From: Globodera rostochiensis
Taxonomy: Eukaryota > Nematoda > Chromadorea > Rhabditida > Heteroderidae
Assembly: GCA_018350325.1 (NCBI GenBank)
Contig: JAEVLN010000007.1
Coordinates: 835,109-899,108, forward strand
Reading direction: 5' to 3'
DNA length: 64,000 nucleotides
Shown here: in pieces, positions 55,289 to 64,000 of the stretch
How the letters are laid out: every line of letters starts with the position of its first letter
How positions within the stretch are numbered: the stretch's first letter is position 1
Notes under the pieces: model-generated
Database searches by the model: none
The model's input: only the letters and a program-made list of their open reading frames with translations
Told to the model about the DNA's origin: nothing
Translations under genes and position numbers: made by a program

Positions 55289-58200
55289 TCAGAGTTCATT
55301 TCTCTTGACAACAATTGATGTAAGGTTAACATTTAATTCCTGGCATTTTTGCTCAACTTCTTCATGTTTAAATATTCTATTGGGTTTTTTGCTCACATTT
55401 TTTTCATCATTTTCAACATTTATTTTTGGATAATTATACTTCAAATAATCGCGTTTTATCGTAAAATCAAAATGATTTAAAGCATTTTTTAAAGTTTTGT
55501 CACCTTCTTCAAACAAATGTATTCCAATTAACCAAACTTTGCAATAAGTAGCGCTTAATAATTCAAAATTTATGAATTATCAAAGAAAAATTAGTCAAAA
55601 AAACGAAAAGCATTGGCAATTATTTTTTACCTGGTTGAAATAAATCTGTCTGGAATTGAACATGTTTGTTGGTAAATTTTGTTGTATAATTGCAGTTTTG
55701 TTCTGCTGTTCTCAAGATCATAAACAATTTGTAAACGAATTCGTCCCTCGACAAAATGGCAAAAATTTTCACCATCCGATTTATTTGTCGAAGTGCAATT
55801 GACCAAAACAAACTTTTCGTACTAAACAATGAAATTATAAAATAGCGCAAATATTAAGTAAAAAAGAACATTTATTTATAAAACAAAAAAAACTTTTAGA
55901 TTATTAAAATTTTATATATTTATTTTTCTATTTACTTTTTCAACAAAAGGCACTGAATTGCTTAACAATATTTCCAAATTCATCTTGTCAGCTTCTTTCT
56001 GATTTAGTTTGACAAGTGCTATATAGAAATTTAAAAAAATTGATACTTTTTTTAAATATATTCCCTTATTTAATTAATTATGAAAAAAAAAATTACCGTT
56101 GGACATTTCTTCTCGAATTATTCTTACACTGACATTGGTGATAAAATTGGCCACATTTTGTTCAGGAAAAATTGGAGTAAAAACAGGCATTCGATATTCA
56201 TTCGGATTTGTGGCAAAAAATGGGTCCATTTTTGGATGCGCAGTCAGCTTTGCTAATTGAAGTGGCAAATGAAATGGTCTAAAAGTTTAAACGCATGCTA
56301 ATTAGTTTATAAAAAGTTCAAAAAATAAAATAAAATTTAATTTAATTTAAAAATTACATACCTGTATGTGTAAAATAAAAAAAATTTTTCAATCAAAAAA
56401 TTGAATGAAACATTTGGGTAAAGTAAGACGACTTTTGTTGCCATAATGCTAATTGTTATGCCATTCAAATAGCCATATAGATTTGAATAAATGTAATTAT
56501 CTAAATAAATGTATTAAACAATTTAACTTACGCAAATAATGGCTCACTTTTAGCCCATAATTTTATTGTCAAAATTAAGTAGCGCAAATTTAGTGAATTT
56601 TTATCATTTTTCCAAAAATCCTGCTCATTTTCATTTGCTAAAAAATTTGTTAAATTGCTGTTGACAAACAGGTTGTCTTGAAATAATGTTGCAAGATAAA
56701 GTGTTGAGCGGTAGCCTTAATTAAATGGCAAATTTTACAATTTAAAATTATTTTTCATAAAAAAAGTTTTTAAAAATTGATTTTGTTTTAAACGCGCTTG
56801 AAAGAGTTCGAAGCATCTTTTTTTGTTCATCATTTTCAAAGTTCAAAGTGTTCGCATAATTTTCAACAATTTTCTCATTTAATTCAGTTGATAATTCATT
56901 TTTGTTCGGAATTGCAACAAAAGTTATATCAAATTCAACATCGTCCATGAGAAATTTGATCAGAAAAACTGAACTGTACATCACTTTGACTAGTTTTTTG
57001 ATGCTTTTGTTCTGAATAAAAACAATAAATTAATTCAATTACAATTTATTTTATTAAAAAATTATTGATCCAACTAACGAATAACAAAAACAAGTTTTAT
57101 GATCTAAAAAGTGAGCACAAATCCCACAATAAATAATCACCTCACACAATTGACAATACAATATTTGATCATTATTGTTGATGCCATTGTCCATGCATTT
57201 ATTGTGGTTACAAATTGCATTTTTTGGACCAAAAAAGTGTTGCAGGCCTAACAAGTTGCCAGGAACTATACAAATCAAATCAATGTCCGTTCCAATTGTA
57301 TGGGTGCCAAGTAAAAATGAGCCCGTAATAACAACATGAGCAAGCCCTTTCGACTAAATTTAATTTTTTTTTTAGTTAAAAATTAAATTTAATAAAATTG
57401 TCTAATGTTTATTTTTATTTAAAAGCTTTGTTTTAATTAAATTTGAACAAAATTTTGTAATTTAAAAAAAATTTGTCGTACCCATTTATTGACAATAGAA
57501 TGAATTTTGCTTAAAGCATCAGTTATTCGTTTATTAAATTCATTTACATTTTTGCCCTCTGTCCTCTTTTCATTTAAATAATTTACTATCTAAATAAAAA
57601 TAAAATTAAAAGTTTAAAATATTTTATTTTTTTTACCTTTGTTATTTTATTATAATCCGTGTAAAAATGGATTTGTTGTGAAATTTCGGGGAAAATTGGG
57701 TTTAGGTATTTTGTTTGTTTATTTTTGCTTAAATATTTTTCATATAATTCAACATCTAAATTTAAAAATTTTATTTAAATGTGAAAATGTAAATTTACCA
57801 AGCGAAACTTGTTGAGTCATCCTTTCAAATCTCTTGTTTATAATTCCAAATCGATTTAAATCAAAGTTTTTAATAGCGAATAAATTTAATAATTTTTTAT
57901 TTTTAAATTCTTCCTCATAATTCATCCATTTCAAACCAAATTTTTGGTCACGAATAATAAAAAGTGATACATTTTTCACATGAATTTGCATTTTTATTCG
58001 ATTTATGTCGTTTTTTGTCGGAATTTCTTCGATTTTTGTATCAAAATTATTTAAATATTTTTCCAGCATTTTGTACATTTGCACAAACATTTGATCGACC
58101 AAATTGGCGTCAATTTTTTTCATAGTTTGATAATGAAAAACAAATTCTTCAAATTCTTTTTTGAATATTTTTGATACATTTAATTTGCTAAAATAGGCAA

Positions 58201-58850
58201 ATTTTTCGAGTTCTTCAAACATTTTTATACGATTTTGAAGCTCATAAACAAATGCTCCTGCATCTAATAGAAGTTTTGCTTCGATAGAAATGTCATTTAA
58301 AATAAATTCTTCATATTTTTCGCACAAAAACAATTTATTACGAAATTCTTAACATTTTAAAATAAATTTAATAATAAAAAATGTATTATTTTTTATACCA
58401 TCGAGTGAGTGAAGATTTGAATTTTGTGAAATATCGATTAATTCCATTTTTAGTTCAGCAGATGTACTATTTCTATTTTCGTTGTTTGCACTGCTTTCTT
58501 CTTTTTTAGTTTCAATGATTGAAAATTCATTTTGAATTATATGTTGATTTTCAACACACACTGAAATAAAATATATATTTATATATATTTTTATTAAATA
58601 ATTTAATTACCAATATTACTTTCTGAAGTAGTTGCATTATTATTCGCCAAACTTTGTTTTTTAATTTTTTTATTTTCCTTTTGCCGTCTCTTTTTTTCTG
58701 CCTTTTTTGCCGCCTTTTGATTAATAGGGTTTTCAAAAATGTTGGCATTATATTTAACATTTGCCAATTCAAGAAATTTCATTAAATCATTCAAAGTTAA
58801 AAATTCCAACAAATTTTGTTGATGAATTTTGTTTTGAGTTAAACCTAAAT
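55289..58850 (-). CDS. Divergent nuclear poly(A) polymerase with B-box-like insert
   Basis: Exons are 58611-58850, 58399-58560, 57799-58347, 57637-57755, 57482-57589, 57075-57353, about 56798-57011, 56548-56715, 56362-56500, 56097-56278, 55936-56018, 55631-55821 and 55289-55553 (stop). These add up to about 898 residues in frame; only the donor at 56798 is uncertain (best fit is GC). The N-terminus has a Lys-rich coiled segment. The nucleotidyltransferase core reads VITGSFLLGTHTIGTDIDLI (Asp-x-Asp kept) with the third Asp in DDVEFDITF. Then IKLWAK, YIYSNLYGYLNG, YRMPVFTPIFPEQN and an RNA-binding-domain-like end (YEKFVLVNCTSTNK) follow canonical PAP order. Between the DxD and the third Asp lies a Cys/His cluster, LYCQLCEVIIYCGICAHF, not present in ordinary PAPs. 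Exon phases allow joining to the upstream exons at 59.0 kb. Confidence 0.75.
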
Positions 58851-59034
58851 CTTACGTAATAACATTTAGATGTATTTAAAATCGTTCTGTATTTTTTCTT
58901 AAATACATAAGTTTTTTTTTAAATTAAAAAATATTCTAATTATAAAAATGGTAAAATAAACCAGCAATAAAGTTCAAAGCTGATTTTAAGAAGGCTATTA
59001 AATAAATTGTAATAAAATATTTTATTTTTTTAAC

Positions 59035-62000
59035 TGTTCAATATTTCTTTGGCTTCCTGATTTTGTTTATCCAAAAACAAATTTTTGAATTCAACAAAAT
59101 GTAATGATTGGATGGCTTCAATTGGTTCAGCATATTTGTTACCAGCTTCAATCCAATTTAAATTGCCTTGCGTGTGAGCGTCGTAAAGCATTTGTTGCCA
59201 GGCATTTTCAATGTTTTTGTCTTTAAACATTCTTTCAGCAAATTTTTTCATAAATTTGCTGCTTTCTAAAACAATTTAACCGCAAATTAAGTGTTTTTGG
59301 AGTAAATTAATCATTTACTTGATTTATTTGTTTTATTTTATAAATTCTAATTATTTATTTTCTTTATTCTATTTACTATTTTTTAATAAAATCATTAAAA
59401 ATTATTTTATGTAACTAATTATTAACACTTTATTTAATTTAACTTTTTTAATAAAATTTAAAATTTAATATATTTGACCATTTTTAATAAAACTATTTTT
59501 TAATTAAATTATTAAAATTTGTTTATATTTAACTATTTTTAATATTAAAGCTTTATTTTATTTAACTATTTTTAATTAAATTATTAAAATTTGTTTATAT
59601 TTAACTGTTTTTAATAAAATTATTATAACAATACCTTCAACAAAATTCTTAAAATTATGACTTATTTCCATTACAAATTCCGTGTTGCGTGAATCGTAAA
59701 AAAAGCGGGAATATAAATACAAATCGTCAATCATTTGTTGAATAAATTGTTCGTTGCCATTCCGCTCAGACTCCAACGAATTTTGCCACACAAAAACATC
59801 GGCCGCAAAACGTTGCTGCATCATTTTTTTGCCAGAAATTTCAGGTTCACACATCAAAACTTGTCGATAATGCTCCAAAAGATGCAATTTGTTGGTAAAA
59901 TATGAAAAAAAAAATACATAATTAAAAAAGAGCACATTAAACAATATTCTTGCTCTTTTTTTTGATCGAGATCAATGAGCTTAATCTTTCAGCCTTCCGA
60001 TCGGATGATTTCCCCAAGAAAACTTTAAAAAATTCCAGAAATTTTGTAAAAATTAACTATTTTACTATTGTTTTTCCTTTAATAAAAGACAGGTGCAGGT
60101 TTTTTAGAACAATTAAAAACGCAGCAACGGGGAATTTTTGAAAATTTTTTTTTGCACAATTTCAAAATAACCCCAATCGAGGATTTAATAAATTTAAAAA
60201 TGAAAATATTTGATCCAATTGTAAGAGTAAAAGGCATGATCTCTCTTCACATCTTTTCTAGTATCTAATTTATTTTTTTCATGATAATTTATGAAAAGAA
60301 TGACTAATTTTTAAATGGCATTTGCCATAAAAAGGATCAATTTGGCATCCCTATAATCGGAATTATAAAAAACAAAATGTAACAAAATTTTTACAAGTTT
60401 TGTTGACCAGCTTTTTGCGCACCGATGGAATTGCCCATAAATCAACAATGGCACGATGTCCTCCCACCAAATTGTTTAAAAACAAAATGGCGCCATCTTT
60501 TTCTCGTAAAATTTGCACAATTTCATCATTTTTTTCACAATTTTTCAGATAGTTTTGTAAAAATTTGAAGTGTACGTTGGCAAGTAACACATTTTGTACA
60601 GCAAAAATTTCGTCAAAATTTGCACTGAAACAATCGTACGGAGTGTGCCATTTTATGTTTGGCATTTGCATTATGTTGTCCAAAAATTTGGCAAATCGTA
60701 ACAATGGACAAATCATTCGAACACAATGCAATTTGTCCACAAAAATTTCGATCACCTTAACATTTAAAAATTCAATTATTGCCAGAACCAACCAGCCAGT
60801 CGTTTAATTAAATTTATGATTTTTTTAATTTATACTATATCCATTATTGTTAAGACTTGGTCAGAAACCACTAAAATATTTTCGGAACTGATGATTTAAA
60901 ACTCGAAAAAAACTTAAACCCCGAATTGCGGAAAAAAAATTCTTAATTAATAACTCATTAATTGGTAACTTTGCCTTTATCATTGCAGAAATTTCGACTT
61001 GGCCGGTACTCATCTGAGAGTATGGCTCAATGTTTTCCTCAAACATTTGTGAAAATTTTGTGAACGTTTCCGCTTGTGCTATTAAATGCTTGGCCACTTG
61101 GGTATTGGTCATAGTTTCTAATTTTTTTGAATTTTGTGGATCAAACGGATTGTTTGGCGTTTCGAATATTTCATTTCTTTTTGTTATATGTAAAGCCTTT
61201 AAATTATTTATAATTTTTGCGATGTGCTGCAATAAGAATTGCATTATCATTTTTGTTTCCCGCATTCCAACACTTTTTATGTCGGATGACAAAAAGATTT
61301 TGTAGAAAATTATTTGCTGATTTCCTTCAAAATAAAAGAAAAAATTAATTGTATTTAAATTGTCTTAAATATATAAACAATTTTTTATACTTTTAAATTA
61401 AAAATACCAAGCTCAGGTGCTATTAATGGCTGTGAAGCCTTTTCAAATATAAACTGTACAAAAGTTGCGCGTTCATTTAACAATTTGCTAATTATTCGCA
61501 TATGAATTTGTTCGCAAGTTGGTGAGCCGTTGATTGCGCTTAAAATGTGATCTTTTACACGTTGGTCATGACAATTCGGCTTTTTCAATTCCTTCAAATC
61601 ACAGATGTCCTGTAATGTTTAATTTAAATTTTTTAATTATCTAAATCCGATTAGTTTTTTTCTTGACCTTATGAAGAGCCGGGAAAAAGCTTAATGTTGC
61701 TTAAAAAACACCAAAACCCTGGCCAAACTACGGCATGGACTCCAAAAAGACGCAAAATGCCGGATTTTCTAAGAAAAAAAAAATCAAAATCTTGACCAAA
61801 ACGTTGAAAAATTATGTTACCATTAGGTTAAGGTTTTCAACAAACGCATCGATGCCATTTTTGCTAACAAATTCATTCCATTTGGCGATAGACTTTAATT
61901 CTTTTTGCACATAAATATGGGACAGTAAATGTGCCATTTCACAAATGTTTTCAATTTTATACGCTTTGTCAACGAAACTTTTCTCATCAAATTTGATTTT

Positions 62001-64000
62001 TGTTAATTCACTATCAACCCTTGAGGCGACCCATCCAATTTTGGCATTTGTCTTAGATTTGAATTTATCAAGGATTTCTAAAATCTGTTTAAGCCATTGT
62101 TTGCATTGGAAATATGTCGCGTTGATTGTGACCATGTCCTTCATAATGAAGGCGCTAATTGGATTTTCATGCATCATAATTTCCCGATATTGGTTTTCCA
62201 TTGCAAGCAACTCGTACTGCGCCGCGTCTACAGAAGGAAAATATTACGATCAAAATTTAAGAAGTCCATACCGATGATACCGTACTACCGTACCACCCAC
62301 GCCCGATGATACCGTAACACCCACGCCCAATGATACCGTACCACCCACGCCCGATGATACCGTAACATCCACGCCCAATGATACCGTACCACCCACGTCC
62401 GATGATACCGTACTAGCCACGCCCGATGATACCGTACCACCCACGCCCGATGAGACCCTACCACCCACTTAAACACTTTTTACCCGCCCAACTCGGGTAG
62501 TTATCGAGTACTCGCCCGATTCGGGTTACCCGTTCAATCCCTAATTCACTAACCTTCTTCATTTTCTTTTTCTTCATCACATTCATCCTGTAGAATATTT
62601 GAACTTTGTCCATCCGGTGCAAAAGAATTTTTATAATTTGGAATTGTTTCCATACTAATTCCAATACTCGCTGCTCTCGCTTTGCATATGGAATGGTCTG
62701 AAATGAATTTATTATATTAATCAAACCCGAAGTTTTTGTTGTTGTTGTTGTCAAAAACTATAAAATTTTAATTTTTTTTTTTGTTTTATTGCAAAATTTC
62801 GCACTTTTCAATTGCTCTCGAAATTTTTGTGATTTATTGATCAACTCAATCACAATCTGTGGGTGCTGTTTGATCGGCTCATTATCATTATATTTTTGGG
62901 TTTTAAAGATTTTTGCACTATTAATTGAATTGGCGTCAATGTTCATAAGTATATCAACACATTGCTCAGTGACAATTGCGTCCAACTTGATTTCGAGCTC
63001 AACCAATTTATTGTCTAGTTCGACCTTTTTGTCTGATGAAATTTGTTTGTCTCGCAGGTGCTTTAGCCTATTAAAAAATAACAATTTAATTAAATATTAA
63101 AAAAAAGTTTAAGAATTTAATAGGCCGTTGATTTGATCTTTAGTATAACTTATGATACATTTGGTAAAAAGGCAATGTATTGAGAATGACTCTAGCTTGA
63201 TTTGATTCAAGCAAACTGCTTTGAACATTCAAAAATTTGATGTAATTTCGCATTTGAAGTTCTTCAATCTGATCATCTGTTAGCTCTAAAAATGTTTTTA
63301 TTGTTTAAATGAATAACAATTTTGTAATTAATAAAACTTTATTTCCGAAATAATTTTTTAAAAATTGGATACTTACTTATAATAAATTGTAGAAACATAA
63401 AAAATTAGTTCATTTACAGTTGTAAGAAAGAGGTTTTTAGAATGAATTAAATGATTTTTATAACGTTTTTAGCACCTAATGAGCGTTTGTAGAAGTTTTG
63501 TTGCACTTAAAAATCCTTACAAATCAAAACAAATTAAAAAACAATTTTTCTTTTTATCAAATTTCACAAAACCCACCCACCTTCTCTGATCATCGATAGC
63601 AGGGCTGGATATTTTTTGGTCAATTTATCAAAAATTTTTTTGCCATTTTCGGTGTTTGACACAAAAAATGAGTGCAAACTCGATTTTGTGCCCTTTGACA
63701 ACATCAACGAATCTTTCAAAAGTGAACTGAACACATTAATGGACTGATTAAATCTGATCACGTTTTTTGCATGTTCCTCCAACAAATCGTCCCATGCCAT
63801 CTCCAAAGTTTGAACGGATGGCATCAATTTTTCTTTAAAATTGAGCACGATTTTTTTGTTATCCGACAAAATTGGAATTTGCTCATCAGGCGTCAGGCCT
63901 GGAATATCATTGAAAATCGTCACCAAATTTTGATAAAAAACATAAATATTTGTCAACATATTGAAGCCATTTTTTTGTATTTCATCATTTAAATTTAATA
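59035..64000 (-). CDS. Upstream exons of the poly(A)-polymerase-like gene (open at window end)
   Basis: Exons on the minus strand are 63581 to beyond 64000, 63150-63285, 62805-63067, 62554-62697, 61821-62227, 61391-61609, 60903-61316, 60395-60755, 59635 to about 59940, and 59035-59265. Phases agree at most junctions; the one between 60395 and 59940 is unresolved. The product is about 960 residues of helical sequence (such as SMETIPNYKNSFAPDG, FEKASQPLIAPELGIFNLK and MPNIKWHTPYDCF) with no domain I recognise. A stop at 59030 would end it separately. A donor at 59034 (AACA|GTTAAA) joins in phase to 58850, so one protein of over 1800 residues is possible. The first part is duplicated, inverted, at 53.2-54.5 kb. 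Confidence 0.6.
59266..59634. other. Intron, low-complexity AT
   Basis: It is built of loose repeats of TTTAACTATTTTTAAT. No gene is seen. Confidence 0.5.
59950..60394. other. Intron of the large gene
   Basis: No conserved coding sequence is seen. The short plus-strand frame at 59950 has no support. The true splice sites between the exons at 60395 and 59940 are not resolved. Confidence 0.35.
62228..62553 (-). repeat. Intron with 24-bp minisatellite
   Basis: About eight units of CCACCCACGCCCGATGATAC plus CGTA lie at 62267-62465, followed by a short ACTCGCCCGATTCGGGTTAC piece. The array sits wholly inside an intron of the large gene. The Val/Ser/Gly-rich minus frame across it is a translation of the repeat. 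Confidence 0.85.
63230..64000. repeat. Palindrome P4, right arm (partial)
   Basis: It is an inverted partner of 53.2-54.45 kb; matching points sum to about 117641. Identity is high in the main exon (a Trp/Arg change is visible in the opposite frame, plus the extra T) and falls in the next exon, so divergence rises toward the inner end. Confidence 0.8.

Noticed and set aside
62250..62476. Repetitive Val/Ser/Gly protein or silk-like repeat protein
   Set aside because: It is a 24-bp minisatellite inside an intron of the large gene and has no splice context.
1..64000. Operon or bacterial-style gene cluster
   Set aside because: Genes are spliced, on both strands, widely spaced and interrupted by transposons.

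Overview
The window is AT-rich nuclear DNA from a eukaryote. Genes have short introns (about 40-400 bp, GT-AG with a few GC-AG candidates), and the sequence between them is packed with small DNA transposons, tRNA-derived SINEs and minisatellites. Gene content points to a nematode, most likely a plant-parasitic cyst nematode (Globodera/Heterodera type). The best clue is a pair of secreted glutathione-synthetase-like proteins with an altered nucleotide-binding loop, a family known to have expanded as GS-like effectors in that group. The species call is inference.

Layout. 1-0.5 kb: last two exons of an unrecognised gene. 1-7.2 kb and 18.5-20.8 kb: four copies (three intact, one broken) of an unrecognised four-exon gene family encoding a signal peptide, a helical ectodomain, a constant NRRRKR basic site, one C-terminal transmembrane helix and a short tail; the copies share upstream and 3'UTR sequence. 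9.3-11.7 kb: a complete but decayed hAT transposon with a perfect 8-bp target duplication and a nested MITE. 13.5-16.9 kb: an intact ALKBH6-type dioxygenase gene of six exons, with a duplicated 3' piece at 25 kb. 17-25 kb: a Merlin-like foldback element, minisatellites, MITE pieces and a tRNA-like SINE.

From 25.8 kb the window is dominated by large inverted duplications. P1 (centre about 30.1 kb) carries two GS-like genes tail to tail. P2 (centre 41.36 kb) has two equal-length arms of repeats that look identical. P3 (centre about 48.8 kb) carries a full matrix metalloproteinase gene on the minus strand and a truncated plus-strand copy. P4 (centre about 58.8 kb) pairs the 5' part of a large poly(A)-polymerase-like gene (minus strand, 55.3 kb to beyond the window end) with a frameshifted fragment at 53.2-54.5 kb. 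P2 abuts P3 and P3 abuts P4 with no unique base between them.

The coding genes are not an operon. The shared themes are secretion (GS-like pair, metalloproteinase, the NRRRKR family) and expansion by local inverted duplication. The strongest candidates for something undescribed are the NRRRKR membrane-protein family, the poly(A) polymerase with a B-box-like zinc cluster inside its catalytic domain, and the palindrome-borne GS-like pair whose N-termini, outside the arms, have diverged.
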